A stretch of 64,000 nt of DNA, taken from Clostridium fermenticellae (GTDB taxonomy: Bacteria; Bacillota; Clostridia; Clostridiales; Clostridiaceae). The stretch lies in assembly GCF_003600355.1 (NCBI RefSeq), contig NZ_CP032416.1, forward strand, positions 826,183 to 890,182, written 5' to 3'. This document shows positions 7,646 to 18,022 of the stretch, piece by piece. The notes under the pieces were generated by a model. That model was not told the origin of the DNA. It searched no databases and saw nothing but the letters and a program-made list of their open reading frames with translations. The position numbers and the translations under genes were made by a program. Every line of letters starts with the position of its first letter. The stretch's first letter is position 1.

Positions 7646-10300
7646 GTGGAAGAATCAAAGAATATTGCAAAAACATATGATCCGCAGGAATTTGAGGATA
7701 GAATTTATAAAAATTGGGAGGAAAAGGGATATTTTACTCCAGAAATTGATAAAAGTAAGAAATCATATACTATAGTTTTGCCGCCGCCAAATATTACAGG
7801 AAAACTTCATTTAGGTCATGCACTTGATGATACCATTCAGGATATTTTGATAAGAACAAAGAGAATGCAGGGATATAATGTATTATGGCTTCCTGGAGAG
7901 GATCATGCGAGTATAGCAACGGAAGTTAAAGTTGAAAAAGAACTTCTAAAAAAAGGCTTAAAGAAAAAGGAAATGGGAAGGGAAGCTTTTTTAAAGGAAG
8001 TTTGGAAATGGTCAGATGAATATAGAGAGAGAATAAGACAACAGGTCAAAAAATTAGGTGCATCTGTTGACTTTACAAGAGAAAGATTTACTATGGATGA
8101 AAAGCTTAATAAAGCAGTAAAAACTGTATTTGTAAAGTTATATGACGATGGACTTATATATCAGGGAAATAGGATTATAAATTGGTGTCCGAAATGTCAA
8201 ACTGCTTTGTCTGATGCCGAAATTGAATATAAAGAAGAAAAAGGACATTTATGGCATATAAAATATCCTTTGGCTCAAAGTAAGAATGAATACATTGAGA
8301 TAGCAACTACAAGACCTGAAACAATTCTCGGAGATACGGCAGTTGCAGTAAATCCTAAAGATGAAAGATATAAACATCTGGTAGGAAAAACTTTAATTCT
8401 TCCATTAGTTAATAGGGAAATACCGGTTATAGAAGATGATTATGTTGATCTTGAATTTGGAACTGGTGCAGTTAAAATAACCCCAGCACATGATCCTAAT
8501 GATTATGGAGTAGGAAAGAGGCATGATCTTGAAGAAATAATAATTATGAATCCAAATGGAACAATTAAATTCCCGGGAACAAAATATGATGGGCTTGATA
8601 GATATGAAGCTAGAAAAGTAATAGTTAAAGATTTAGAAGAACAGGGATTCATGGTAAGTGTTGAGGAATTAAACCATAATGTGGGATGTCATGACAGATG
8701 CGGGAGTGTAGTTGAGCCGATGATTTCAAAACAGTGGTTTGTTAAGATGGAATCACTTGCAAAACCAGCTGTGGATGTTGTAAAAAATAAAAGAGTTAAA
8801 TTTGTGCCAGAGAGATTTGATAAGACATATTTCAATTGGATGGAAAATATAAAGGATTGGTGCATATCGAGGCAACTTTGGTGGGGACACAGGATTCCAG
8901 TATGGTATTGCAAGGATTGTGGGGAGACTATTGTATCAGTAGATACACCACATGAATGTACAAAATGTAAGAGTACTAATTTAGAACAAGATAAGGATGT
9001 ACTCGATACCTGGTTCAGTTCAGCACTTTGGCCTTTTTCTACACTTGGATGGCCTGATAAAACTCCAGATTTAGAGCATTTTTATCCTAACAGTACACTT
9101 GTTACAGGATACGATATAATATTCTTCTGGGTGGCAAGAATGATATTTTCCGGTCTTTATTGTATGGACGATATACCATTTGATCATGTGTTAGTACATG
9201 GTATAGTAAGAGATTCTCAAGGAAGAAAAATGTCTAAATCTCTTGGTAATGGAGTAGATCCGATAGATGTAATTAAAGAATATGGTGCTGATGCATTAAG
9301 ATTCACACTTATAAGTGGAAATGCGCCTGGGAATGATATTAGATATTATCCTGAAAGGGTAGAAGCGTCAAGGAATTTTGCAAATAAGATATGGAATGCT
9401 TCAAGATTTGTTCTTATGAATTTGGATCAGAATATAATGAATAAATATAAGGATTGCAAAAATTACACTGAAGCAGATAGATGGATATTATCTAGAATGA
9501 ATAAAGTAGTAAAAGAAGTTACAGATAACATAGAAAAATTCGAACTTGGAATAGCAGCACAAAAGATTTATGACTTTATATGGGGAGAATTATGTGATTG
9601 GTATATTGAACTTGTAAAGCCAGTTATGTATGGAGATAATGAAGAAGTAAAAGGAGTTGCATTTAATATATTAAATGAAGTGTTAACTACAAGTCTCCAA
9701 TTGCTTCATCCTATAATGCCATTTATCACAGAGGAAATATATACTCACTTGAATACAAATTGTGAATCAATAACAATTTCAAAATGGCCGGAATTCAAAA
9801 AAGAACTTGATGATCCGAAGGCTGAAAGTGATATGGAATATATTGTAGAGGCAATAAAATCAGTCAGAAATGTTAGAACTGAAATGAATGTGCCTCCATC
9901 AAGAAAAGCTAAGATTATGATATATGTTACTGAAGAAAATGCAAAACAAGCATTTAAAAATGGTATACCGTACTTTGAAAAGATTGCATCAGCTAGTAAG
10001 GTGGAATTTTTAGAAAGTAAGAAGGATATTTCTAAAAATGTAGTTTCAGTTGTTACGAGAGGTGCAGAAATATTTATGCCTTTGTTTGAGCTTATTGACC
10101 TTGAGAAAGAACTTGAGAGATTAAATAAGGAAAAGGAGAGATTACAAAAAGAAATTGAAAGAGTAGAGAAAAAGCTTTCAAATGAAAAGTTTGTTTCTAA
10201 GGCACCTCAAAAGGTTGTAGATGAGGAGAGAAATAAAGGCAAAAAATATGGCGAGATGCTTGACGAAGTAATTGAGAGACTAAATAGTTTAAATAAATAG
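7646..10300 (+). CDS. valS: Valine--tRNA ligase
   Basis: This full-length (884 residues) class I synthetase charges tRNA-Val. Visible motifs are [13 protein letters not shown] with HLGH at 55-58, the CP1 editing domain ([15 protein letters not shown]) and KMSKS at 528-532. The C-terminal coiled coil ([20 protein letters not shown]) that is typical of ValRS is also present. The GTG start at 7646 follows AGGAGG (7632-7637) by 8 nt. Expression is governed by the T-box leader directly upstream with a Val specifier. A small repeat element begins 6 nt after the stop. Confidence 0.98.
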   Translation: MEESKNIAKTYDPQEFEDRIYKNWEEKGYFTPEIDKSKKSYTIVLPPPNITGKLHLGHALDDTIQDILIRTKRMQGYNVLWLPGEDHASIATEVKVEKELLKKGLKKKEMGREAFLKEVWKWSDEYRERIRQQVKKLGASVDFTRERFTMDEKLNKAVKTVFVKLYDDGLIYQGNRIINWCPKCQTALSDAEIEYKEEKGHLWHIKYPLAQSKNEYIEIATTRPETILGDTAVAVNPKDERYKHLVGKTLILPLVNREIPVIEDDYVDLEFGTGAVKITPAHDPNDYGVGKRHDLEEIIIMNPNGTIKFPGTKYDGLDRYEARKVIVKDLEEQGFMVSVEELNHNVGCHDRCGSVVEPMISKQWFVKMESLAKPAVDVVKNKRVKFVPERFDKTYFNWMENIKDWCISRQLWWGHRIPVWYCKDCGETIVSVDTPHECTKCKSTNLEQDKDVLDTWFSSALWPFSTLGWPDKTPDLEHFYPNSTLVTGYDIIFFWVARMIFSGLYCMDDIPFDHVLVHGIVRDSQGRKMSKSLGNGVDPIDVIKEYGADALRFTLISGNAPGNDIRYYPERVEASRNFANKIWNASRFVLMNLDQNIMNKYKDCKNYTEADRWILSRMNKVVKEVTDNIEKFELGIAAQKIYDFIWGELCDWYIELVKPVMYGDNEEVKGVAFNILNEVLTTSLQLLHPIMPFITEEIYTHLNTNCESITISKWPEFKKELDDPKAESDMEYIVEAIKSVRNVRTEMNVPPSRKAKIMIYVTEENAKQAFKNGIPYFEKIASASKVEFLESKKDISKNVVSVVTRGAEIFMPLFELIDLEKELERLNKEKERLQKEIERVEKKLSNEKFVSKAPQKVVDEERNKGKKYGEMLDEVIERLNSLNK

Positions 10301-10305
10301 AAAAC

Positions 10306-10453
10306 ATATAGAGTTTATAGTTAAAAAGTTAATCTATTCTCCGGGAGATACTGCCAAAATATGGTATTATAAATGCTTTTAGTAATTCTAAAGCCCGATA
10401 TTTTGAAAATCTGGCCTGCACATAAATTAAGTTTGAAATTATAAACTCTATAT
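10306..10453. repeat. Small-family element B (148 bp, both ends present)
   Basis: The terminal inverted repeats are ATATAGAGTTTATAG at 10306-10320 and its complement at 10436-10453. The inner part carries a GGGAGATACTG segment and TATTATAAATGCTTTTAGTA, also found in element D; a complementary form is in E1. It lies between valS and dut, 6 nt after the valS stop. Ends of the form TA|TAGAG...CTCTA|TA would fit insertion at a TA dinucleotide. Confidence 0.75.
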
Positions 10454-10510
10454 CTTAACCTGATAACTTAAAGGTAGTATTGGAGTATAAAAATGAAGGA
10501 GAAGTTAACT

Positions 10511-10942
10511 ATGGAAATTAAAATAAAAAAGGTAAGTGAAGAAGCAAAATTGCCGGAATATGCTCATGCAAGTGATGCTGGAATGGATCTATTTTCTATA
10601 GAGGAAAAAGTTATAGGTGCAGGAGGAACATCTTTAATAAGAACTGGTATTATAGTAGAGCTTCCAGAAAATACAGAGGCCCAGATAAGACCGAGAAGTG
10701 GATTGGCCTTGAAAAATTCCATAACAGTTTTAAATAGTCCTGGTACAATTGATCAAGGCTATAGGGGAGAAATTTGTATTATATTAATAAACCATGGAAG
10801 ATCAGATTTTAAGGTTGAAAAATATATGAAAATAGCACAAATGGTGATAAAACCTGTTTTAAAGGTTTCTATAAAAGAAGTTAAAGAAATAGCTGCATCT
10901 GATAGAAACGATAATGGTTTTGGCTCGACAGGAATAAAATAA
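10511..10942 (+). CDS. dut: dUTP diphosphatase
   Basis: This trimeric dUTPase hydrolyses dUTP to dUMP and pyrophosphate. Motifs visible in order are [11 protein letters not shown] (motif 1), RPRSGLALK (motif 2), [11 protein letters not shown] (motif 3, uracil pocket and catalytic Asp) and the C-terminal [11 protein letters not shown]-loop-like motif 5. An ATG at 10493 is followed by AAGGAG (10496-10501), so the ATG at 10511, 9 nt after that site, is taken as the start. This gives 143 residues, normal for the family. It stands alone between two small repeat elements. Confidence 0.95.
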   Translation: MEIKIKKVSEEAKLPEYAHASDAGMDLFSIEEKVIGAGGTSLIRTGIIVELPENTEAQIRPRSGLALKNSITVLNSPGTIDQGYRGEICIILINHGRSDFKVEKYMKIAQMVIKPVLKVSIKEVKEIAASDRNDNGFGSTGIK

Positions 10943-10958
10943 GTTATAATATAATATT

Positions 10959-11040
10959 TATAGAGTTTATAAATGAAAGCTTAAGTTATACGTAAGCTTT
11001 CATTTCCAGAATTCGTCACCTAAAAAATTTCTAGTAAGTC
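10959..11040. repeat. Small-family element C (one-sided copy)
   Basis: It begins TATAGAGTTTATAAATGAAA and continues with AGCTTAAG, then a segment ending TTCGTCACCTAAAAAATTTC and TAGTAAGTCTAA. These match the left half of elements D and G. No matching right end is seen. It sits 16 bp after dut, in a convergent intergenic space. Confidence 0.65.
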
Positions 11041-11041
11041 T

Positions 11042-11071
11042 AAAAAACTGCTCAACTAAGGGCAGTTTTTT
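11042..11071. terminator. Bidirectional terminator between dut and the nitroreductase
   Basis: AAAAACTGC (11043-11051) pairs with GCAGTTTTT (11062-11070). A/T runs on both sides allow it to serve both convergent genes. Confidence 0.88.
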
Positions 11072-11075
11072 ATAT

Positions 11076-11594
11076 TTATAGATGTTCATAATGAACGAGT
11101 TGTGATAACGGTTTTCTAGTTGATACGTGTCTGTCAGGATTCTGAATTGGAGCATCGCCGTATCCTATAGCAAGTATATTTATGACTTCCATATTTTTCG
11201 GAATGTTGAATTCTTTTGCTAGTACGTCTGGTTTAAAATAGCAAATCCACACACTATTCAAGCCTAAATCAGTTGCTTCGAGCATCATATGATCAGTCAA
11301 TATACTTGCATCAATATTACTTACATTTTTGTTATCATAAGACCTGGTCCAAGCTTTATTTTCATCTGAACAAACTAATATTGCTAATGGCGCCCCATAA
11401 ATATCGGCGGCTTTAGAGACCTTTTCCAAACCTTCGTCTTCTTGAATAACGATTAAAGAAACAGGCTGGCAGTTTGCACCGGTGGGTGCAACATGTGCTG
11501 CTTCTAAAATTTTATCAACTTTTTCTTTTTCAATTTTGGTTTTAGTATATTTTCTGCAGGCAAACCTTTTCTTTGCAATATCCAAAAAATCCAT
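11076..11594 (-). CDS. Nitroreductase-family FMN protein
   Basis: At 172 residues this is a compact nitroreductase-fold flavoprotein. The N-terminal KKRFACRKYTKTKI matches the FMN-phosphate binding R-x-S/C-R-x-[FY] motif, followed by AAHVAPTGANCQP. Later segments (GLNSVWICYF, NILAIGYGDAP) are the usual C-terminal FMN/dimer regions. The family reduces nitro compounds, quinones or enones with NAD(P)H; the natural substrate is unknown. It is divergent from an HxlR regulator at 11737, a common pairing in which the regulator senses electrophiles or redox state. The ATG follows AGGAAG. Confidence 0.9.
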   Translation of the reverse strand: MDFLDIAKKRFACRKYTKTKIEKEKVDKILEAAHVAPTGANCQPVSLIVIQEDEGLEKVSKAADIYGAPLAILVCSDENKAWTRSYDNKNVSNIDASILTDHMMLEATDLGLNSVWICYFKPDVLAKEFNIPKNMEVINILAIGYGDAPIQNPDRHVSTRKPLSQLVHYEHL

Positions 11595-11632
11595 ATAAAA
11601 TCTTCCTTTCTATAAATAATTAAAAATTTGAT

Positions 11633-11672
11633 ATCCTAATGAACGTATGCTATCATTATAAACATTAAGGAT
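11633..11672. promoter_or_regulatory. Imperfect inverted repeat in the nitroreductase/HxlR divergent promoter
   Basis: ATCCTAATG (11633-11641) faces CATTAAGGAT (11663-11672) in the 142-bp space between the divergent genes. It is a candidate operator for the HxlR protein, by position only. Confidence 0.35.
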
Positions 11673-11736
11673 TAATATAACAAGAATGTACTTAAAAGTA
11701 ATATAGTATATAAAAAGATAGTATAGGGAGATATAT

Positions 11737-12084
11737 ATGTTAGAGAAGAAAAGATTTAGCTGTTCAATGGATGCTACAATAAAGGTCATATGTGGCAAGT
11801 ACAAGGGAATTATTTTATGGAATCTTATAAATAAAACATTAAGATTCAATGAGCTCCAGAAGCTTATACCACAGGCAACACCGAAGATGTTGACACAGCA
11901 GCTTAGGGATCTTGAACATGATGGATTGATTAATAGGGTTGTATATCCTGTGGTGCCACCCAAGACGGAATACTCATTGTCTGGTTTTGGTAAAAGTGTT
12001 ATTCCGGTTTTGAATATGATGTACCAATGGGGAGATAATTATGTAAAAAAGTTAAAAGAAAAACATGATGAAAATTGTGATTAG
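11737..12084 (+). CDS. HxlR-family winged-helix regulator
   Basis: This 115-residue protein has the HxlR signature: CSMDATIKVICGKYKGIILWNL, then LRFNELQKLIPQATPKMLTQQLRDLEHDG (split here as helix-turn-helix plus recognition helix), then RVVYPVVPPKTEYSLS for the wing. Two N-terminal cysteines (C9 and C19) are candidates for thiol or electrophile sensing, as known for some family members; that is inference here. It is divergent from the nitroreductase and probably controls it. The ATG follows AGGGAG. No second target is visible nearby. Confidence 0.93.
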   Translation: MLEKKRFSCSMDATIKVICGKYKGIILWNLINKTLRFNELQKLIPQATPKMLTQQLRDLEHDGLINRVVYPVVPPKTEYSLSGFGKSVIPVLNMMYQWGDNYVKKLKEKHDENCD

Positions 12085-12162
12085 TATGAACATACATTAA
12101 CACGTAGAATGGATGTTCAAATTTTGTGAATGGACAATTGAAAGGAGATTTACATTAGTATA

Positions 12163-14595
12163 ATGAAGCGTTTAATAATAGCAGAGAAGCCGAGCTTGGC
12201 CATGAATATAGTTAAAAGCATTGGGAGCATGAATAGATATGATGGATATTTTGAAGACAGTAATTACATTGTAACCTTTGCATTTGGGCATCTTCTTCAG
12301 TTGTTTGATGTAGATGATTATTTTAATAGAGAAAAATCAAGATGGGAGCTTGAGGAGCTTCCTTTTATTCCAGATAATTTTAAATTTAAGATAAGAAACG
12401 ACAGTGGGGTAAAAAAACAATTTAAAATAATAAATGATTTAATTAATAGAAAAGATGTTTTAGAGATTGTAAATTGTGGAGATGCAGATAGAGAAGGTCA
12501 AGTTATTATAGATAATATAGTAAATAGAATTTTTAAGGATAGTGAATTAAAAAAAACTGTAAAAAGAATGTGGCTTCCAGAACAAACTATGCAAACAATA
12601 AAAGATGAATTAAAAACTTTAAAAGATGATGGGGAGTATAGTAATTTATATAATGAAGGGCTTGCAAGAACATATCTTGATTGGACATATGGGATAAATT
12701 TAACAAGGTATTTAAGCATAAAATCTAAATCATTTTTACCTGTAGGTCGTGTGCTTATACCAATAGTTAAATTTATATATGATAGAGATAAAACAATAAA
12801 AAACTTTAAACCAGAAACCTTTTTTGAAATAGGTGCGATCATAAGCAAAGAAAACCTAAAAATAAAAGCTAAGTTAAAAGACCGACATTTTTCAGTGAGT
12901 GAAAGAAAAAAAGCAGAAAAGCTATTAAAAGGTTTGGAGGATAAAAAAGCAATAGTAAGTAAGGTAGAAAAGAAAGAAGTAAAAAAGTATCCACCTAAAT
13001 TATTTTCACTTGATACTCTGCAGAACAAGATGTTTAAAGATTATAAAATGTCCCTTGATGATACATTAAAATACTTGCAGAGCCTGTATGAAAATGGATA
13101 TACTACATATCCAAGGACTAATACAGAATATTTGGCTGATAATGAGAAAAGTAAAATAAAAAGTGTTATTGCACAAGTAAGGGAAAAGTATAATGTAGAT
13201 ATAGCTTTTAAAGATAAAAAAACTATATTTAACAATAAAAAGGTTGAAAGCCATAGTGCGATTACACTTACTGTAAAATTTCCTTGTGAAAAGCATTTAA
13301 CTGAAGGTGAAAGAAAGGTTTATGATGCGATAAAGAATAGATTTATAAGTAATTTTTTAAATGAAGAGGCATTGGTAGAAGAAACTAAGATAATCATAAA
13401 TATAGAAAATGAAATTATAGAACTTAAGGGAAATGTTATTAAGCAAAAGGGATTTTTAAAATATGAAAGAATGAAAAGGGAAAATGAACTTCCTAAATTT
13501 GTTGAAGGTGAAGAACTTGATACAAAGCTTTCAGTAGATGAAAAACAAACTCAAAAACCAAATAAGGTAACAGAATCAGAACTGAACAATTTTCTCAAAA
13601 ATCCTTTTAAAAAACAAGAAGTAGAAGAACTTGAATCAGAAAATGATGATGATGAATATAAATTTATACTTGAAGGCTGTGAAATAGGCACTGTGGCAAC
13701 AAGGGCAGGAATTATAAAAAATGCACAAAAATATGAATATATAAAAGAAATCAAAGGACATTTAGAATGTGAGGATAAGGGAACTAAACTTATAGAAGTT
13801 CTTGAAAAGCTTAATATTGATATGAACAAAGAAAAAACCGTTGAGTTTGGAAGGGAACTTAAAAAGGTATATAAAAGTGATATAGACGTAGGTACCGTAG
13901 TGGATAATGTAAAACGTGAATTAAATAGTATAATAACTAATGGTAAAAATATAAAAATTAGTAGAATAGAAAATAAGGTATATAGGACAGAGAATGAATC
14001 TAATAGTTTAGGGGCATGTCCTGCATGTGGAAAGGGAAGTATTATAACTGGCAGAACAGGTTATGGCTGCAGCAGATGGAGACAAAACTGTAACTTTTTT
14101 ATAGGAAAAAAGATAGCTGGAAAGGATATAAGTGAGTCAGTTGTAAAAAAACTTTTAAGGGATAAAAAAACGGGAATTATAAAAGGGTTTAAGAGCAAAA
14201 ATGGCAAGAATTTTAATGCCGGGCTCAAGATAGAGAAATCTAATGTTGTGTTTGATTTTACTCTTCAGGATGAGGGATTAGGCATATGTCCGGTATGTGG
14301 TAAAGGTAAAGTAAAAGAGAATAAATCAGGCTATGGCTGCAGCAGATGGAAGGAAGGATGCAAGTTTTTTGTAGGAAACAAAATAGCCGGGAAAAAGATA
14401 AGTGAAGCTATGGTTAAAAAACTTATAAAGGATAAAAAAACAAAAATTATGAAGGGTTTCAGGAGCAAGTCTGGTAAAGACTTTGAAGCTGCATTAAAGG
14501 TGGAAAATGGCAAAGTTGTATTTGATTTTACGCCAGCAAAACTTATCTCTAAAAATACGCATAAAGTTGCCGGCTCAAAAGTTAATTTACCATAG
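12163..14595 (+). CDS. topB: DNA topoisomerase III (type IA)
   Basis: This 810-residue type IA topoisomerase relaxes and decatenates DNA through single-strand passage. The Toprim part carries IIAEKPSLA and NCGDADREGQ (acidic metal ligands). The catalytic tyrosine is Y316 in TTYPRT. Two copies of the topoisomerase C-terminal repeat follow, each with a four-Cys pattern (ACPACGKG...GYGCSRW...C and ICPVCGKG...GYGCSRW...C) and a KIAGKxIS segment. The AAAGGAG site lies 15 nt before the ATG, longer than usual, but no better in-frame start exists. folC follows 26 bp later in the same direction. Confidence 0.96.
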   Translation: MKRLIIAEKPSLAMNIVKSIGSMNRYDGYFEDSNYIVTFAFGHLLQLFDVDDYFNREKSRWELEELPFIPDNFKFKIRNDSGVKKQFKIINDLINRKDVLEIVNCGDADREGQVIIDNIVNRIFKDSELKKTVKRMWLPEQTMQTIKDELKTLKDDGEYSNLYNEGLARTYLDWTYGINLTRYLSIKSKSFLPVGRVLIPIVKFIYDRDKTIKNFKPETFFEIGAIISKENLKIKAKLKDRHFSVSERKKAEKLLKGLEDKKAIVSKVEKKEVKKYPPKLFSLDTLQNKMFKDYKMSLDDTLKYLQSLYENGYTTYPRTNTEYLADNEKSKIKSVIAQVREKYNVDIAFKDKKTIFNNKKVESHSAITLTVKFPCEKHLTEGERKVYDAIKNRFISNFLNEEALVEETKIIINIENEIIELKGNVIKQKGFLKYERMKRENELPKFVEGEELDTKLSVDEKQTQKPNKVTESELNNFLKNPFKKQEVEELESENDDDEYKFILEGCEIGTVATRAGIIKNAQKYEYIKEIKGHLECEDKGTKLIEVLEKLNIDMNKEKTVEFGRELKKVYKSDIDVGTVVDNVKRELNSIITNGKNIKISRIENKVYRTENESNSLGACPACGKGSIITGRTGYGCSRWRQNCNFFIGKKIAGKDISESVVKKLLRDKKTGIIKGFKSKNGKNFNAGLKIEKSNVVFDFTLQDEGLGICPVCGKGKVKENKSGYGCSRWKEGCKFFVGNKIAGKKISEAMVKKLIKDKKTKIMKGFRSKSGKDFEAALKVENGKVVFDFTPAKLISKNTHKVAGSKVNLP

Positions 14596-14621
14596 TTTAT
14601 AGCAAAAGGATGTGATAAAAA

Positions 14622-15962
14622 ATGAATTATGATGAAGCAATAGAATACATAGATAGTGCAGCTAGATTCGGAAAAAAATCTGGACTTGAAAGAATTAGAA
14701 AGATACTTGAATTATTAGGAAATCCGCATAAAAAAGTGAGGTTTATACATATAGCAGGTACAAATGGTAAAGGTTCTATAACTGCAATGATTACAAGTAT
14801 CTTAATTGATGCAGGTTTTAAGATTGGAATGTTTACCTCACCTTATATAGAAGAATTTGAGGAGCGAATTCAGATAAATGGAAGAAATATAGCTAAAGAT
14901 GATTTAAGCAGGATAATAACTAATATTTCAAGGGTCGTTAACATAGTAATGGAAATGGGATTTGAAAGACCTACACAATTTGAAATAATAACATGTGTTA
15001 TGTTTTGCTATTTTTATTATGAAAATGTGGATTTTGCTGTAATAGAGGTTGGAATAGGTGGAAGGCTTGATTGCACCAACGTAATTGAGGAATATAATAA
15101 TAAAACTAAGGGAGGGGTGATATTAAGTATTATTGCCTCTATAAGTTTTGATCATATGGATTTGCTTGGAGATACATTAGAAAAGATAGCATATGAAAAA
15201 GCTGGAATAATAAAAAATGGTATTCCAATTGTTTTGTATCCTAACGAAAAGAAAGTTGAAAGAGTTATAGAAGAAGTTTCTTTAGATAAAAATTCTAAAC
15301 TTATTAAAGTATCATCTATGTCTGTTGAAAGCAATAATTGTAAAATAAGTAGTGAAAGTGTAAATTTTGCTCAAAATATTAAAGTAACAACCTCACAAAA
15401 TGAGTATAATATCGAGTTGTCACTTATAGGCAGGTATCAGATTCTTAATTGTGCAACTGTAATATTTGCAGTTGAAGAATTAGTTAAAATGGGAATTGAG
15501 ATAGACAAAAGCTGTATATATGATTCCTTAAAGAAGGTAAAATGGGTGGGAAGACTTGAAGTAATGAAAAGAAATCCCCTTGTTGTTTTAGATGGTGCAC
15601 ATAATGTAGATGGTATTCAAAAATTAAAGGAAAGCATAGAAAAATGCTTTAAATATAAAAATCTGATTTTAATACTTGGGATATTAGCTGATAAGGAAGT
15701 TTGTAAAATGGTAAATGAAATAGTACCTTTAGCACGAAAAATTATAACAGTGGCTCCAAATACATATAGAGCAGAAGGTTCTCGTCAACTCTGCGATATG
15801 ATAAAAGAAGTAAATGAAAATTGTGAGTCAGAAGATAGTTATGAAATGGCTTATAAAAGAGCATTATCTTATTGCAGTGATGATGATCTTCTTGTTGTGT
15901 CTGGATCTTTATATATGATAGGTGATATGAGAAAAATAATAAGTAAATCAAGGAAGGTATAA
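14622..15962 (+). CDS. folC: Folylpolyglutamate synthase / dihydrofolate synthase
   Basis: This Mur-ligase-fold enzyme adds glutamate to (dihydro)folates. HIAGTNGKGSITAMI near residue 43 is the ATP-binding loop. TSPYIEEFEERIQING, GIGGRLDCTNV, SFDHMDLLG and VVLDGAHNVDG are standard FolC landmarks. Its length of 446 is normal. It probably shares a transcript with topB. The TAA stop (15960-15962) is immediately followed by the terminal repeat of large element 1. Folate supply fits the C1 methyl-transfer genes earlier in the window, although the two groups are not physically linked. Confidence 0.97.
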   Translation: MNYDEAIEYIDSAARFGKKSGLERIRKILELLGNPHKKVRFIHIAGTNGKGSITAMITSILIDAGFKIGMFTSPYIEEFEERIQINGRNIAKDDLSRIITNISRVVNIVMEMGFERPTQFEIITCVMFCYFYYENVDFAVIEVGIGGRLDCTNVIEEYNNKTKGGVILSIIASISFDHMDLLGDTLEKIAYEKAGIIKNGIPIVLYPNEKKVERVIEEVSLDKNSKLIKVSSMSVESNNCKISSESVNFAQNIKVTTSQNEYNIELSLIGRYQILNCATVIFAVEELVKMGIEIDKSCIYDSLKKVKWVGRLEVMKRNPLVVLDGAHNVDGIQKLKESIEKCFKYKNLILILGILADKEVCKMVNEIVPLARKIITVAPNTYRAEGSRQLCDMIKEVNENCESEDSYEMAYKRALSYCSDDDLLVVSGSLYMIGDMRKIISKSRKV

Positions 15963-16023
15963 TGCATATATTGCGTATTAAGCATTGATCATAGATATAT
16001 GGGGCTATAAGAACAAACTAGCC

Positions 16024-16231
16024 TTATACGTAAGGGTGCAATAACAAAACTCAGCACGTTAAAAAGTTTTAACAGTTCTAAGCTTGTATTTTGGAAATTT
16101 AAGCAGATTATATAAACTCGTAAAACTCAGACATATATAATCTACTAAAATTTCCTAAAATACTTCGCTAAGAATTGTAAAAAAACTTTTTAAATGTGCT
16201 TTCATTTTGTTATTGCACCCCTACGTATAAG
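16024..16231. repeat. Long hairpin module in large element 1, left
   Basis: Outer arms TTATACGTAAGGGTGCAATA (from 16024) and TATTGCACCCCTACGTATAA (ending 16230) pair with one mismatch. Inner segments (GCACGTTAAAAAGTTTT... against ...AAAACTTTTTAAATGTGC) continue the pairing almost to the tip. The tip contains the GTTTATATAATCTGCTTA motif shared with the small family. Element 3 keeps only the right arm (about 49618-49703). Confidence 0.75.
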
Positions 16232-17318
16232 TCCAGTTTGTCCTTATAAGTTATATACTTAAATCAATAAATGCTTTATATACTAATAAAAGTATATAAA
16301 TAATTATATAACTTTATGTAAACTTGATAAATATGATTTCTCCTTTAAGGGTTTATGGCGATAGCCATATTGATTTATACTATAATTGCAGTTTTAGACA
16401 TCTGTTAAGATAACTAAAAAAGTCTGAATAACCTGTAATTCAGATAGTATATTCAGAACTTTAAGATCTTTTTGGGCATAAAAGATATTTAACTAAAATT
16501 TTAGATAAATGAAATGATTCCAGGACGGTTAGTCCTATTGAATTATTTAAATTTAAATGTGAGTTTTACTATATACCCGGAAAGTTAATGTCCTAATAAT
16601 TAAATTAGTACAGTCACTACTATAAACTTAAAGAAGGAAGGCTGTAAGCCTTCAAACCCGTTAGGGTGCTCTGTCCTTCTTATGAAAGGCAGGTTATTTT
16701 AGTTTTAAATATATTTAATCTTTTACCGGGCAAAATTTCGTTATTTATTATAATTTCTGTAGTTTTAAAATATCCCTCCGGGATTAATACTATGTATACA
16801 AGGACTACGTCCGTAAAACCTTTATAAAGAGAATACAATCATGGAAATTATAATGTAAATTGCAAATACTGTTACAAGAAAATGAGTGAGATTATATATG
16901 ATTTGGGTTTAAATGGAGTAGAGAATTTTTAAATTAATATGGCTATCGCCATAAACCCTTAAAGACGAAATTATATTCAGAAAGTTTATCAAATTTACAT
17001 AAAGTTATAAAATCACTTATATACTTTTATTGGTATGTTAAGTATTTGATGTAAACATAAGTAGAATTCTTACGTAGCAGGATACTGTAAGGCCGGAGAC
17101 ACATCTAAAACTTTTCTATAAATTTTGACGAAGTGCTGTGAAAGACCTTAAAGTCCCGGATATCATTTGAAATATGATCTTATTCAGGCTTTTTTAATTA
17201 CTTCAATATATGTTTAAAATTGTAATTATAGTATAAATCACAAGGGCTGATCGCCCTAGAACCCTTGAAGGTGATATTTCACTTATTAAGCATATAACCT
17301 GGTTTAAATATATAGCTT

Positions 17319-17563
17319 ATAAGGACAAACTTAACTCACACCGCAGAGGTATATCTGGAAACTGAAGGCACATCTAAAAAGTTTTTTACATCTCTTGGCG
17401 AAGTCTTTTAGAAAAATTTTAGTAGGTTATATATGTTTGAGCGAAGCTAAGTTTATATAATCTGCTTAAATTTTTAAAAGACAAGCTTAGAGATGTTAAA
17501 ACTTTTTTAGGGTGCCGAAGTTTGTGAGTATACTTCTGTGGTATGAGTTGAGTTTGTCCTTAT
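17319..17563. repeat. 245-nt hairpin module in large element 1, right
   Basis: ATAAGGACAAAC (17319-17330) pairs with GTTTGTCCTTAT (17552-17563). Inner pairing runs through CGCAGAGGTATA / TATACTTCTGTGG and the long AT-rich arms. The tip carries GTTTATATAATCTGCTTA at 17451-17468. An almost identical module is at 25918-26163; element 3 lacks it. Confidence 0.75.
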
Positions 17564-17628
17564 GTGCTATAATCTTACAACAATGCCTAATACGCAATAT
17601 ATGCATAATATGAATAAAAAATTTAAGC

Positions 17629-17877
17629 TTATTTTTTTGGTATGAATTCTTGAACTGCCTGAGCAAGTTGGTCAGGACAGGAAGTACCTTTCCCATTGCA
17701 TGATATACCTTTTAATTTTTTTGAAACATCATTTATATTCATACCCTCAACAAGTTTTGATATACCTTGTAGATTTCCATTACATCCACCTACAAATGAA
17801 ACGTTGAAAATTTTATTATCTTTTACATCAAAGCTTATTTTCTTAGAACAGACACCTTTTGGTATATAAGTATACAC
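17629..17877 (-). CDS. TSCPD-domain (TIGR03905-type) small protein
   Basis: This 82-residue protein matches the small four-cysteine TSCPD/TIGR03905 family common in Firmicutes: GVCSKKISF, FVGGCNGNLQGI, GISCNGKGTSCPDQLAQA. The four Cys suggest metal or cofactor binding, as in the related TSCPD tail of class II ribonucleotide reductase; the function is unproven. The GTG start at 17877 lies 11 nt after GGAG. The stop is 23 bp from the right end of large element 1. Confidence 0.85.
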   Translation of the reverse strand: MYTYIPKGVCSKKISFDVKDNKIFNVSFVGGCNGNLQGISKLVEGMNINDVSKKLKGISCNGKGTSCPDQLAQAVQEFIPKK

Positions 17878-18022
17878 AGTTTGTCACTCTCCGATCAATT
17901 AAATATTTTATTAACAAGATCATTATATAAAATATAAAAATATTATTCAACACAAAAATTTCAAATTTATTAAAGCCATTTTTCATTAATCTTCATATTA
18001 TATTTGTGAGAGGGTGATAATA

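Larger units (their letters stand above)
15963..17605. mobile_element. Large non-coding hairpin element, copy 1 (1643 bp)
   Basis: The element is bounded by 25-bp terminal inverted repeats at 15963-15987 and 17581-17605 with one mismatch. The left one begins TGCATATATTGCGTATTAAG. TAA flanks both ends, although the left TAA is the folC stop. There is no ORF of credible length on either strand. The order is a ~210-nt hairpin (16024-16231), a core with many short stem-loops flanked by inverted copies of an AAGGGTTTATGGCGATAGCC sequence (about 16347 and 16940), a partial hairpin (about 17050), and a 245-nt hairpin (17319-17563). It lies between convergent genes. No transposase, intron domain V or known RNA was recognised. 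Confidence 0.8.

Noticed and set aside
12498-13028. Long antisense frames inside topB, and similar ones inside pheT and dapH
   Set aside because: They are mirror frames of strongly conserved genes and lack ribosome sites.
16340-16980. Group II intron or retron-like RNA in the large elements
   Set aside because: No domain V-like hairpin, no reverse transcriptase, no exon-binding arrangement; insertion points are after stop codons.
16349-17260. CRISPR array made of repeated short hairpins
   Set aside because: Stem-loops differ from one another and spacing is irregular; no repeat-spacer units and no cas genes.
15958-17610. Target-site duplication TAA around large element 1
   Set aside because: TAA flanks both ends, but the left one is the folC stop codon and the other two copies show no matching flanks, so it is not used as evidence of transposition.
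17496-17696. A 66-codon minus-strand reading frame overlapping the end of large element 1
   Set aside because: It runs from a hairpin arm across the terminal repeat into the TSCPD gene in another frame, with no ribosome site; the element is otherwise ORF-free.
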